Shown here in pieces: positions 1 to 11,424 of a stretch of DNA of 64,000 nt. Numbering within the stretch: the first letter of the stretch is position 1; each line of letters opens with the position of its first letter. The translations under genes and the position numbers were made by a program. Source of the DNA: Chlorella sorokiniana (lineage: Eukaryota; Chlorophyta; Trebouxiophyceae; Chlorellales; Chlorellaceae); the NCBI GenBank assembly GCA_025917655.1, contig CP084614.1, positions 2,294,001 to 2,358,000 of the forward strand, given 5' to 3'. The notes beneath the pieces were generated by a model. It did not search any database, was not told the DNA's origin, and worked only from the letters and a program-made list of their open reading frames with translations.

Positions 1-795
1 GAGAGCACCTTGGAGCGCCCGGTGCTGCGGCTCGTGCAGCGCGCGCGGTGCGCGCCTGTCCGCTTGCAGTCACGTGCTGCGCGGCACAAGAGGGCACAAT
101 AAGCAGGGAGGCAGGGCGGGACGCCCAGCATACACAATTCTTTCCGTGCCTACCCTTGGCTGCGGCCCACGCTTACAGATATGCAACAAAACTACCAGCA
201 ACTTGAGGAGCTGCGCCTGCCAGCACCGCATTAGCTTACCTCTCAGCATGCCACGCACCGCCGCATTGAGGTTGAGGCCACCGGGCCCGCGGCGGCGCCG
301 CCGCCTGCAGCACCTCCGCCGCTTCCTCGACAACCTTGGTGCGCGGCTGGCTGGCGACTGCAATAAGAAAAAAAGGGCAGGGTGCGGTGGGATGTGTGTC
401 AGCCGGGGCTGTGTGACCAGGTGTCGGGCTGTGCACGCCTACACACACCAGTCCGCTGACAGGTCGCACAAAACCCGTTACTCTGCACAACCAGTGCACG
501 CACTGCCTGCCGCCGCAGCCTCGGCACTGCGTGGCGCCCGGCCGCCGCGCCCATGGGTGAGGCGCTGCCAGAGGCGCCGCCGCTCCCGCCAGCAGTCTGC
601 TGGCACCATGCCCTCTGTCATGGCGCTGCCGCCCACCGTCCGCACAGCCAGCCCTGCTCCGTGTCTCCCAGCGGCCCGGCGGGCAGTGCTGCCCGGGTGC
701 CTGCCCGCTGCTTGGCACCCTAGGGCAACTGCCACGCCTCAGGCAGCGCAGCCTGTGCCAGCATCGTGCCGGCCAGGGTGGCGCCGTTGCCGACG
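1..795. other. No recognisable gene
   Basis: Open frames exist on both strands because stop codons are rare in this GC-rich DNA, but none resembles a known family and none has a convincing exon chain. The minus strand just left of the first hairpin (about 720-980) reads as plausible helical protein, so this may be the 3' part of the damaged locus described to 3.2 kb. Confidence 0.4.
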
Positions 796-1034
796 CTCTT
801 CAGCGCCAGGGCTTCCATGGGGTGGAGGTGAGCCATCTCTGCCGACTGTGCGCACGTAGGCAGCAACACATGGCGCAGGTTGTCGTGGTGAGCCTTGGCG
901 GCAGCGCAGAGCGCCTCTGGCGTGGCAGTGCTGCCGCCAAGGCTCACGACGACAACCTGCGCAATGTGCCGCTGCCTACTCATGCACAGAGTGGGCCCGC
1001 CTCCACCCCATGGAAGCCCAGGCGCTTCAGCAGT
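796..1034. repeat. Hairpin 1: inverted repeat, arms about 105-110 nt
   Basis: Left arm 796-905 and right arm 930-1034 are reverse complements with scattered mismatches and small indels. The loop is about 24 nt (906-929). The innermost pairing, gccttggcggcagc against gctgccgccaaggc, is perfect. Both arms carry the same coding-like sequence on opposite strands. Confidence 0.85.
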
Positions 1035-1524
1035 GCTGCGAGCAGCTGCCCTGCTGCGGCTCGCTGAGCTGCCCCCACCGCTCGACCGCGGCGGGCTCCC
1101 CGCTCTCCATAGCCTCTAGGAACAGCTGCGCCTGCATGAGCGGCGCCAGGCTGGCATGGAACAGGTCCAGGCGCCGCACCTCGCTGGCTGCCGCGAGCCG
1201 GCGGATGGGCGGCTTGCTCATGGCCTACACAAAGCCGATGGGGCTGCGCTCCCAAGGGTGCGGCCGCGGCACCTGCACAGCCATCCGCTGCGTGGGGGCT
1301 GCGCCACAGCCAGCTGTTGCGGTAGGCTGGCGGCCTCCACGGGGACGATGAGGCCCTGCGCTGCCAGCTGCGGAAGGGCAGCGAGCAGTGCCGACGTTAC
1401 TAGGCGCAGCCCTGCTGCCTCGTCAGGCTTGCCAACGGGGCCAGGGGCCTTTGCGAGCACCTGCGAGACGAGGTTTGGTGCAAGTGCAGGCGAGCGGTGC
1501 GTGCCAGTACCAGGCGCACGGGTG

Positions 1525-1802
1525 CCGCTGCCGCCGCCGCACGTGTGCAGCAGCAACCCACACGGAAGAGAATGGTCACGGTTTCGTTCTTCGCCAGCCC
1601 CCACCGGCATGGTGACGCCATGGCGCCGCCGGTCTGGCTCCATGTCAATGGGGCCGTGCGGCGACGGCCACCAGCTGCTGCCCCAGTGCGGCCGCCTGTG
1701 GCACGGCGTCACCGTGCTAGGAGAGGTGCTGGCGGAGAACGAAACAGTGACCTTTCTCTTCCGTGTGGGTTGCTGCTGCACACGTGCTGCGGCGGCAGCG
1801 GC
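1525..1802. repeat. Hairpin 2: inverted repeat, arms about 95 nt
   Basis: Arms 1525-1620 and 1706-1802 pair with a few substitutions. For example, the left arm has cacggtttcgttcttcgcc where the reverse-complemented right arm has cactgtttcgttctccgcc. The spacer is about 85 nt. A short extra repeat lies outside the main stem (ggctccatgtcaatgggg near 1638, its complement near 1803), suggesting more than one folding-back event. Confidence 0.85.
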
Positions 1803-2136
1803 CCCATGACATGGAGCCAGCCGGGGTGTCAGGAACGAATGTGGTGCGGCTGCCCGGCACGCCTGCGTCCTCCAGCACCAGTCCGTGGCTGTCGGGGCTG
1901 GCGCTGTACACCAGGCAGACGGTGATCAGCAGTTCGTTGCGCGCCTGCCGTCGCGCTAGCGCTGCAGTGATGTGCTCCAGCACGCCGCCTCGCCCGTGGC
2001 TGTGCGGCAGGAGCAAGCGGGTGAACAGGGCGTACGGCCCGTCGGCACCATAGGTGCCTGCTGGCGGCGCTGAGATGCCCTCTGACGCTAGCAGGCTGGA
2101 TGACAGGGCCGATACCAGGTTCATCAGACTGTCCCG

Positions 2137-2443
2137 CTGGCCAGCTGGGCGCAGGCCTGCATGCTCGCCTGCTTGTACACGCCGCGGGTGCTGGCCGCAA
2201 CGCCCAGCTTGCCCAGGAGCTCGTGCTGGCCCAGGTTTGCGTGAAGGGCGGCAATGCATGCCTTGGTCTCCTGCCGTGAGCACGGCTGGTGGTTGTGGTC
2301 GGGCAAGGAGCCCAAGGCATGCATTGCCGCCCTTCACGCAACCTGGGCCAGCACGAGCTCCTCGGCAAGCTGGGCGTTGTGGCCAGCACCCGCGGCGTGT
2401 ACGAGCAGGCAAGCATGCAGGCCTGAGCCCAGCTGCACCAGCA
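2137..2443. repeat. Hairpin 3: inverted repeat, arms about 140 nt
   Basis: Arms 2137-2275 and 2301-2443 pair almost throughout, around a loop of about 25 nt. Arms share tacacgccgcgggtgctggc and gggcggcaatgcatgcctt. Differences are single substitutions and one-base length changes. Confidence 0.87.
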
Positions 2444-2560
2444 CAAGGCTGCCATTGGCGCGCCCAAACAGACCGCTGAACTGGCCAGCCAGGCGCCTGT
2501 CGGCTGCGCTGCTGCTCAGACTGACTGACTGTGCTGTCGCGCCTGCGGGCAGCGGGGCGG

Positions 2561-2951
2561 TTGGTGATGGGCTCTGCGCTCGAGCCGCTGCTGCCCTCAT
2601 CCTCGCCATCTGACTGGCCTGGGTCGGCCGTAACCAGGTGCAACAGTTCCTCAGCATCTACGCAGCTGTTGCTGTCGCTGTCACTGCTGTCAGCCTGCGC
2701 AGGGGGAAGGAGGCGGGAGAAAAGTGATGGTTTGTACCCCTCACAGCGCGTCCATGGGCGGCGGACCACTGTGAGGGGTACAAACCATCACTTTTCTCCC
2801 GCCTCCTTCCCTGCGCAGGCTGACAGCAGTGACAGCGACAGCAACAGCTGCGTAGATGCTGAGAAATTGTGGCAACTGCTTGCGGCCGACCCAGGCCAGT
2901 CAGATGGCGAGGATGAGGGCAGCAGGGCTCGAGCGCAGAGCCCATCACCAA
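2561..2951. repeat. Hairpin 4: inverted repeat, arms about 185 nt
   Basis: This is the longest of the four. Arms 2561-2746 and 2770-2951 surround a 23-nt loop. The inner 70 nt are almost perfectly complementary, including tgatggtttgtacccctcac. Mismatches cluster near 2628-2650. An intron-like junction (cctgcgcag followed by gctgacagc) lies inside the arms. Confidence 0.9.
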
Positions 2952-2993
2952 TGGGCGGGCGGGCGGCAGAGGGCAGGCTGGGCTGCAGAACTG

Positions 2994-3034
2994 CAGCTGC
3001 CGATATATCGGCAGCTGGGTATATACCCAGCTGC
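2994..3034. repeat. Two overlapping perfect 24-nt palindromes
   Basis: Positions 2994-3017 are a perfect palindrome centred on atat, and 3011-3034 are a second one centred on tata. They share the block gcagctg. The pair lies directly outside hairpin 4. Confidence 0.9.
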
Positions 3035-4205
3035 ACTGCGCCACGCACAGCTGTCTGCAGGACATGTGCACCGCAGGCAGCTCACAGTGCAGCTGCGCGC
3101 CCAGCCCCGAACTGGCATCAAGCCAGCGCAGCACACCCACCCGACGGTGGGACTGCTCCTCGTCCTCCCCGTCGCTCCCCATGGCAGGCTCAGTGCCGCG
3201 CTGCACGTGGACGATCCGCGCAGCAGGCGAAGAGCGTTAGATGAGCAGGCATGGCCAGATGAGCGGGCCGGCAACGCTCCTGCGAACGACACACAGTAGC
3301 CGCGGCGCCACCGCACTCCCCACGGCGGCACTGCGGGTGGATTGGGGGAGCGGCCTGACCTTGGATTCGGCAGACGACTCGCCCTTGCTGCCCTGCGGTG
3401 GGCTGGGTGCTGGAAAAGGTCCTAGGCAGACTCTTTGACCATCCCGGGGCACCTCGCATAGCGGGCAGCACAACAGCACCTCAGCAGCCTTGGCTCACAG
3501 CAGCACAACTGCCCATGATCCACATTCTGAAGGGCACAAAGCAACAAACCTGCAGCTCGATGCCTGGCAACCTCAGCCTGCAGCAACGCCTCTACAGCAG
3601 TCTGAAATTCACAGGAACAGCACTGCTGCAGCTCAATGCTGCCATGGCGGTGCTTATGGCCACCAGCGCTTGAGCGAACTGGCTGCACGCTCGCAAGAAA
3701 ACATTGTCACTTTCCATCGGTGTACCTTGGAGCTCATGCCCAACGTGGTCGGGAGCACTCTGTGTTGCATGAGGCAGGTCAAAGACTAGCTCATACACTC
3801 ATGCTATTGTTGTTGCGTCGTACTTTTGTGCAGTCACAGCAAGCAGGAGAGGTGCCCGATGTAGCTGCCAGATGTAGGCAGCGCAAGCAGGTGGCAACAG
3901 AAAAGCCAGTTGATTTAGGGGTGGGACTGATTTTCACAACAACAGCATCAGCAGGCAGTGGGATAAGCGGAGTGAGATGAGACAGGGACGAGTGGGGCCC
4001 AAGCACCAACATGCAGCCAACGAGTCAAGAGTCTGATGGCGGCACCGAGCAATCACCAGGGCAGCAGGTACGATGCCGGCTGCGCCACCCCACCAAACAT
4101 CCACGGGTCCACGGGTTCAGGGGGAGGCAGGCAGACACGTCTTAATTCCCGCCAGCAGGAGCAAGGTCCAGCTGCCAGCTCGGCGGCGGCTGGCGGCACG
4201 GGTGG
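3035..4205. other. No gene seen
   Basis: Lower-GC spacer with short open frames on both strands and no recognisable protein. It lies downstream of the AAA ATPase stop codon, so the right end probably includes that gene's 3' UTR. Confidence 0.5.
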
Positions 4206-7200
4206 TCAGGTGTAGTATGCCAGGACCTCCTTGGAGCGGCTGCCGCCCTCTCCGTACTGGTCGTTCCACCTGCGGCGAGGCAGGCAGTGAGTGGGTGGCA
4301 GTGGGGAGGGGCTGGAGTGGGGGACCAAAGGGTCGGAGCGAGTGTGATAGACTCCCGTGAGGCAGCAGCCGGTGCTGAGCCTCCCGCACCGCATGCCGCG
4401 GCGGGCGGCCGCACCTGCGAAGCTCCGACATGCTGGCGGAGTCGTGCTGCGTGCTGGGGGTGACCTGCTTCAGCGCCGCCTGGAAGTCGGCCAGGCTGAT
4501 GGGCGCAGCTGCACGGGGGCGGGCGGCGGCGCCGCAGCGGCGACCGCGGCCAGCGCTGCGGGCAGCGCGCCGCGGGCGGCGGCGGGGCCGCCGCCGCCTC
4601 CGCGGCGGCCTGTGCGGCCTGGCCGCCGCCCTTGGCGCCCGCGCTCTGCCTCGAGGAACTCGCGGATGGGGCAGTACGCGGCGGCGATGCACAGGTTCTT
4701 GAGGTCGCTGCCGCTGTAGCCGTCGGTCAGGGCGGCGGCCTCCTTGAAGTCGAAGCCGGGCTGCAGGTCCTCCCCCTTGAGGATGACCTGGCGGGCCGGG
4801 CAGGAGGAAAGGATTGTCGGCAAGAATAGGCCAGCATCCTCCATTGATGGGAGGGGTTTAATGGACCAGCCATTCCCCCGCATGGCTTGCTTCTCAACAC
4901 TCAAAACATGTGCTCGGATCCGCCGCCGCCGCTGTGATCGTTAACCCTGTCTCCTGTCCAACCCCCTCCCCCTTCCCGCCCACTCTCCCCACACACCCAA
5001 AAAGACAACAGTGCAGCCAGCCCAGCCCAGTGCAGCCCGCACCAGCCCCTTCACACCTGCAGTATGCGCTCGCGGTTGGCGGCGTCCGGCAGGGGCACGA
5101 ACACGCGGCGCGGCATGCGGCGGATGACGGCGTCGTCCAGGTCCATGGGCCGGTTGGTGGCCGCCAGCACCAGCACGCGGTCGCCCAGGCGCGTGCGCAG
5201 CCCGTCCCAGTGCTGCGTGGGCATAGGCGCGGGCGGGGGAGTGGGTGCGTGAGGCCGAGGGAGGGAGGGAGGGGTGAGCCACCAACAGGGCATGCCGCTG
5301 TGGCCAGGCAAGCTGTGAACCGCGCTCGCCCATGCACGCGGTTTTGTGTCCTCAGCTTGTATGGTTTTTTTAAAGGAGGCACACCTGCCAGGCGGGGCAG
5401 CCCACACCCCACCCTTGCACACACAGCAGCACAGCCGCCTGCCGCCGCCCACCGTCATCCACTCGTTCTTCATCTTGCGCAGCGCCTCGTGCTCGCTGGA
5501 CGACTGGCCGCGCTTGGACAGGAAGGAGTCGATCTCGTCCACAAAGATGACGCTGGGGGCCAGCTTGTGCGCCAGCGCAAACAGGGCCCTGCGCGCGGGG
5601 GCGGGGGCGGCGGGGCGGCGTGGTGCTGGTGAGGTGCGTGAGGGTGGGGGAGTGGGCAGGTGCGTGTGAGTGTGGGTGTTTGGGAAGGTGGGTGGGGTGG
5701 GGCCGCGCGCTGCCGCCCACCTCACGAGCCGCTCCCCTCGCCAAACCACTTGCTGGTGATGGCGCTCATGTTGCAGTTGATGAAGTGCGCGCCGCTCTCG
5801 CTGGCAACCGCCTTAGCCAGCATCGTCTTGCCGGTGCCCGGGGCCCAAACAGCAGTAGGCCTGCGGGGCAGCGGGGAGTGTGCGTGCCAACCGAGGGTAT
5901 GTGGCGGCGGTGGTGGTGATGCTGGGTGTGGGAAAGCAGAGGTGGGTTCGGGGCTCAGGGTGGTGCGCACGCACCCTTGGTGGGCTTGGTGAGGGATCCG
6001 CGCGTGAAGAGCTCGGGTCGCTGCAGCGGCAGGATGACAACCTGCCCAACAGCGGGGGTGGGGGTGGGGGTGGGGGTGGGGGAGGGGGCGCAGGTGGGCG
6101 GGCGGGGAGCAGGGAAGGCAGTTCAGTACGGGGCTGCAAAGGTGCCGCCCAGCTGGCGTCAAGCCTCCAGAGCTTGCCCTGGCCCCGGCGCAGGCCGCCC
6201 TGCAGCCACAGCGCTGCACCGCCCGTACCGCCCAAAAGGGGACGGCCGCCCTGCAGTCCCCATGCTTGGTGCGCACCTCGTGCAGCGTGCTCTTCACCGC
6301 CTCCAGCGCCCGATGTCGTCGAAGCCCACGCTGATCTCCTCGGGGGATGACCTGGCGCGAAGGGGGGTGGACGGGCTAGGCCAGGGGTGAAAGGCGAGGG
6401 AGCCGGAGGGGCACCCAGCATGAGGTAATGCTGCCCCCGCAACAACACAGCAAGCAAATCGCCCACCTCGCTAAGCAGCTGCTTCTCGTATTGGTCGGCC
6501 GCAAGGTCGCGCAGCGCGCCCGTTCCGGCTGCGCCGCCGCCTCCTCCGCCGCCTTGCGCACGGCATCCGCCGCCGCCATGATGTGCTCCGCGCGGAGCGT
6601 CCAGGGCGGGCGCGTCGGCTCCGCAGCAGCCGCAGCGGCGTCAGCGGCGGCGGGGGCGGCAGTGCTTCCCTTGCGGGCAACCGCGGTGCCTAGCGCCGCC
6701 TCATCCATGTGCATGTCGCTGGGCTGGTCGTCGGCGGCCTCTGCCCGCTGCGAGCCACACGGTGCATCCACGACGGGCGCGTCCGCTGCAGCCGGTGCCG
6801 CGCTGCTACAGCGCTCCCTCATGGCGGCATCCGGCTGGGCGCACGCCCCCTCGCCTGTCCCCTCCCTATCTTGCCCGCTGGCTGCCGCCTGCTGCGCCTG
6901 CTCTGCGTCTGCCCCTGGGGGCGGCCCCTCCGCCTCTAGCTGCCGCGCAGCTGCCACCCCCACCACCTGCTCCACCTCCGACCTGCTGAGCTGGCGGTCG
7001 GCCACGCTGACGGCCTGCCAGTCGTCGCAGTCGCAGCCGCAGCGCGTCAGCGTGCGCCGCAGCGCGGTGCGGTTGGAGCGCTGCCGCAGGGTGGCCAGGT
7101 CAGCCTCCACCATCTGCTTCCAGGGCTTGGCCTGCAGTTAATTCAAATTCAAAAAAGAAAAGTCAGAAAACAAGCAAGAAATACAATGTTTTCATTGTAA

Positions 7201-10200
7201 CAGGGAAGGGCACGTGGTGGCAAAATGTGCACGCATGTTGTGCAGATTCCGAGGGCGCGCGCTGCTGCTGCTTGACAGAATCAAGCCCCGCCGGGGTGGT
7301 TGCAGCAGCGCAGGGTGAGCCTGGGCGCCGGGAGGGTGGATGGGTGACACATGCTGTTCACCCACGCACGAACAAACCATGCAGCCAGCGGCGGGGCACC
7401 CACGTGTGCCTCCAGGTTGGGCGGGTGCAGCTCCAGGTGGCAGGGCAGCATGCGGGCCAGCAGCCGCCCCTTGACGGAGCGCCGCTGCCCGCGCCCGCCG
7501 CCGCGGCCGAGGCGGTCCAAGAAGCCGAGCTCGTCGCCCGAGGCCCCCAGCGCAGCGCCCATGCCGGGCTCGCCCCCAAGGGAGCCGAAGATGCGGGAGA
7601 GGGAGGGGGGCCGCCGTCGCGTTTGGCCTCGGCGCGGGCCAGCGAGCGCGTGCAGTAGCCGGCAAAGAGGAGGCAGCGGGGGACAGGCCCGCCAGCAGCG
7701 CCTCCAGCTTGCGGAAGTGGTCGGCGGCGTGGGTGCGCAGAAGGCGGTCCAGGTTCTGCGCGCGTGTGGGAGAAGGGTGTGTGTTTTTGTGTGTGGGGAG
7801 GGGGTAGGGGGAGGGGAGGGAGGGTAGTGTGCAGGAGAAGAGGCCGGGCAGCGCCGAAATGCGGGAGGTGAGGCCAGCGGCCCGGCGTGATGCCGGCCAG
7901 AGGCGTAAAGCAGCGGCGCGGCGCTTAATGAGGCACGGCGCTGGCAAGCCCCCTTCCTTTTCACACACACACACACACACACAAACACATACACACGCGC
8001 GTCGACTGAATGCTATAACAATGCGCTGCGGCTGGCTGCTTCACACACCTGGATGAAGACAATGAGGGGCCCCTTCTCCGCCTGCTCCGCCGCCGCGTCG
8101 AACAGCGCCTGCAGCGAGCACACCAGCGGCTCGTCCCTGTCCTCAACCACCTGCGGGCAGGCAGCGGGCGGCAGGGGTGGAAGGGGGAGAGTGAGGGGGA
8201 TCGCGGGCAGCGGTGCAAGGGGATAGCGGACGAGGAGAGGGCGGGTGACAGTGGGGAGGGTAAGACGCCGGCAGAGTGTGCCAGCAGCCAGGCTGGGCAT
8301 GGGCATGGGCAGCCCCGCCAGGCAGCAGTACGAGGAGCGGCTGCACGGGCGCTGCACCAGTGCCCTGGCCCCGCGCGCTTTGGAAGCACGGGCGCTGTCA
8401 CATGGCAAGCAGGGTTGTGCCTCGGGGCCTGAGCCTCTGCGCCGCTACAGCCAGCTCCATCCACCTGAACGCCAGGCAGGCCGCCCGCCTGTGCAGAACG
8501 GCGCCCCCTTGCCCCCTTCCCCCTGCAGCAGCGCACCTCCAAGTCCTCCGCAGCACAGGCCAGGCCGCACTTGTCCCTCTGCCCAGGCAGGCTCACGCCG
8601 CCGGCAAAGGGCTCGTCAAACGCGACGTGCACCTGCGGAGGGGCGCGCAGGCGGCGGCGGCGGGTTGGGACGGGCAGGGATGGGCCACCGCTGCGAGCGG
8701 CAGCGGCAGCAGCAGATGCGGCTGCTGCGCATGCTGCAAGTGGACCTCGAGGGGACGAGCCAGCAGGCAGGGCGGTGCCGCGCGGAGGGGCTGACAGGCG
8801 CAGCAGGCGCAGCAGGCAGCCGCCGCTCGCCTGGTCCCCGGCCACCCCGACCACGCGCCCCTTGGCGCCCAGCGGCGGCGCGTCCGCGGGCTGCAGCCGC
8901 GGCGCGCGCTGGCTCTGCGCCGCCGCCAGCGTGCGCCGCACGATCAGCTGGGGCAGGTAGTCCTTGGCGCGCGCGCTGCTGCTGCTCTGCACTCGGTCGA
9001 TGGCCGCCTGCAGCTGCTCCACACGCTCAGACAGCCCCCGGGCGGCCCAGGTAGCTGACGCGGTCGCCGCGGCGCACGGCCGGGCGGTGACCTTGGAGAC
9101 GGCGGCAGAGGAGGCGGGGCGCTCCTGGACGCGTCGCCAGGCGCCGCCGCGCCGCCGTCTGCGCCCGCGGACACCTCGGCGGGGTCTGGGGGCGGCGCGC
9201 GCCGCGGCGCCCGATGCGCGCGCGTCACCGTCGCACTCGGCGCCGGGCGCCGCGGCCGAGGCTGCGGGCTGGTGAGCGGGCTGCGTTGGGGCCCCCTGCC
9301 CCGCCTCCCCCTCGCCCTTCCCATCCTGCCCCTCCTTCGCCGCCGTCTCCCGCTCCACCCTCTCCTTCTCCTGCAGTGCCTTGGCCAGCGCCGCCTTGGC
9401 GACCGCCAGCTTGGTGTGGGCTGCCTGCAGCCGCTCCACCGCCGCCTCCGCCGCCCGCAGCCGCTCCGCCGCCACCTCCCCCTTCTCCTGAGCCGCCTTG
9501 GCGGCGCGGGTGGCCGCCGCCAGCTTGCTGCTGGAGAGCTGCCGCTTGGGCGCGCCGCCGGCGCGGGGCCGGGGACTGTGATGAAGGCCACGCCGGGGGT
9601 GGGTTTCGCGCTGAGTACCTGGCTCGCGGCGCCAGAAACCTCTCCTCCATCCGATCCTTACCCACCCCCTCGCGCTTGTCGGCCCTGGGCTGCAGCAAGA
9701 ACTGCTCCTCGTCGTCTGCGTGCAAGGAGCAGGGGCAGCAGGGGCTTGCACCGCCCTCCTGTTCAACGGCCTTCACCCGCTGGGTGCGCTGCGCTGCCCC
9801 GCCCGCGCAGCGCAGCGAGCCGGGCGCCGCCGCAGCAGCGACAGCGCACGGGACTCGGCAGCGGCCGCCAGGCCTCGGCTCCTCATACACACACACACAC
9901 ACGCACACAACTCCTGCAAGTTTGGCAAGCGCTCCGCCGGGCTCCCCCAGCCGTGGTCAGCGCCGACGGCTGGGGGAGCCGGCCAGCCCACCCTCCTCCC
10001 TCCCTCACCGCCACCACACACACACACGCACGCACCTGAACCGTCCCAGGCATCGCCCGCGCCGCCGCCCGGTGCGTACGGCTCTTCGGCGCCGCCGCCC
10101 TGGCCCTCCTCCTTCACCAGGTCATCCAGCTTCAGGCTGTACACGTCCGCCACCATCAGCGGTACGCCCACCCGCTGCGCCAGCGCCCTGCGGGGTGCGG

Positions 10201-11424
10201 GGGCGGGGATGGGGAGTGTGGCTTTGCGATGGGGTGGCAAGGCAAGGCAAGTGAGAGGAATGCTGCGCACAGAGATAGCTTCATGGAAGCCGCAGCATTG
10301 GCGCGCTCCTGGGCCCGGCGCCCGAGCATGTGCACGCGTCGCCCCCCTCCCCCACAAAAGAAACTAAAAACATCCTTGCTGGCTGCAGCCCCACCTGACC
10401 ACGCGCTCCTGGTACAGCTCGCAGTGCGTGGCCGCCCCCAGCAGCACGCGGTTGCTGTTGGCGGGCAGCTCGCGCACGGCGGCGGGGCGCCGCCGCCCGG
10501 CCGCAGGTGCAGCGTGGCCAGCGCCAGCAGCCTGCTGCGCACGCCCTCGCCAAGGTGGTTGGGGAAGCGCTCCCACTCCACCCCGCCTGATCAGGCGGGA
10601 TGATGCCGGCTGTGAGCTCCGCCTTGACGGCGAGGTAGTGGGGGAGGGGTCGCGGGGGCAGCGGCGGCAGCGCCGCCTCCGCCTCCACCTCGCCGCCGCC
10701 CGGCCGCTGGCTGACCTCGGGTGCATCCAGCGCCCCGCCCGTCACGATGGCGCACTGCGGCAGCAGCGCGCTGTCCTGCTTGCTGGGCGCAGGCGGCGCC
10801 GCCTGCGCGAGCCTCGTGGCTTGCGCGGCAGCGGCGCCCGCGACGCCCGCACCACCGGCCGGCTCGCTGCCTCGCCCTGCAGGCTCGTCTGCAGCTGCGG
10901 CTGCCCTGCCCTCCCGTGGCGGGGAGGGCGGGTCCACAGCCATGGGCAGCTCTTCCTCAAGCTCGGCATCCAGCGGTGGCAGGAAGTCGCCAGCGCCGGC
11001 CGCCACGCCGCTCTCGGCGGCCAGCGCGGCGGCAGTCAAGTCCACCTCTAGCGCCAGGTCCCCATCGCCGAACGGCCCCTGCGGTAGCAGCGTGCCAGGA
11101 GGAGGCGGCGGCAGGCGGCGTCACGAAAATGGCTAGGGGTGGCAGGGGGAAGTATCGCCTGGCGCCGTGCCGCCGCAATCAGCGCCGCCGCTTGGTTCCT
11201 CCCAGCCTCACCTGGGCACCGCTGTCTGCCTCGCCGGCTTGTTCCACAGGCTTTGCGGCCTGATCAGGGGTGCCCCGCACCCCCGGCTCTGCAGAGGCCC
11301 GGTCGGGAGGCTGAGGAGCTCCCCGCTGAGCACTTGTGTTGTCCTCGTCCGCCTCCAAATCACGCTTTCTCTTCTTGGTGCTCACTTCGGCAGCGGCCTG
11401 GCCGCTTTGACGCTCTCCAGCCAT
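4206..11424 (-). CDS. AAA-type ATPase, plant At4g02480/DAA1-like family
   Basis: Large multi-exon ATPase matching the plant AAA family with a long N-terminal region and an Msp1/spastin-like C-terminal ATPase domain. In coding order: a start with the basic motif TKKRKRD; an Asp/Glu-rich stretch; the conserved block [13 protein letters not shown] with ELYQERVVR near 10400-10580; a coiled-coil segment rich in Ala, Glu and Lys (about 9370-9540); [14 protein letters not shown] near 8610; the Walker A region [15 protein letters not shown] near 5800-5845; Walker [11 protein letters not shown] near 5530; [14 protein letters not shown] and IRRMPRR near 5090-5170; and the C-terminus [16 protein letters not shown]. 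No FHA domain, present in some plant relatives, was seen. The frame slips by one base in the C run of the Walker A codons (about 5840) and again after KWFGEG (about 5738), probably sequence errors. Substrate and location are unknown; the basic motif could be nuclear targeting. Confidence 0.9.
7961..7990. repeat. (CA)n microsatellite in an AAA ATPase intron
   Basis: A run of alternating C and A with one interruption, near an intron end of the minus-strand gene, where it reads as GT repeats. Similar runs occur at about 9889-9908 and 10013-10034 in the same gene. Confidence 0.9.
9943..9988. repeat. Short perfect hairpin, 16-nt stem
   Basis: ggctcccccagccgt and acggctgggggagcc pair exactly around an 11-nt loop. 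It lies in a probable intron or variable segment of the AAA ATPase gene. Confidence 0.8.

Larger units (their letters stand above)
1027..2769 (-). pseudogene. Possible remnants of an unrecognised minus-strand gene
   Basis: I do not recognise this gene. On the minus strand, about 2550-2700 encodes an acidic Ser/Asp/Glu-rich stretch (DSSDSDSNS, then SDGEDEGS). About 1850-2090 encodes a stretch of ordinary protein-like composition (ALFTRLLLPHSHGRGG, HITAALARRQARNELL), and 1027-1440 encodes Leu/Ala-rich helical segments. Frames change between these pieces and all are interrupted by inverted duplications, so the arms also encode related peptides on the plus strand. The ancestral strand is therefore uncertain. 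It could be a real multi-exon gene that has been rearranged, or coding debris now serving as hairpin RNA. A family assignment would need a profile search. Confidence 0.25.

Noticed and set aside
1027-2769. Assignment of the hairpin locus gene to a nuclear pore protein
   Set aside because: Helical Leu/Ala-rich segments were suggestive but no diagnostic motif was found.
796-2951. Hairpins as pure fold-back library artefacts
   Set aside because: Not fully excluded, but artefact arms should be identical, while these differ by many substitutions and each has its own sequence.
7961-9766. A 600-codon minus-strand open stretch read as one protein
   Set aside because: It runs through introns and CA repeats of the AAA ATPase gene; only short parts match the family, in several frames.
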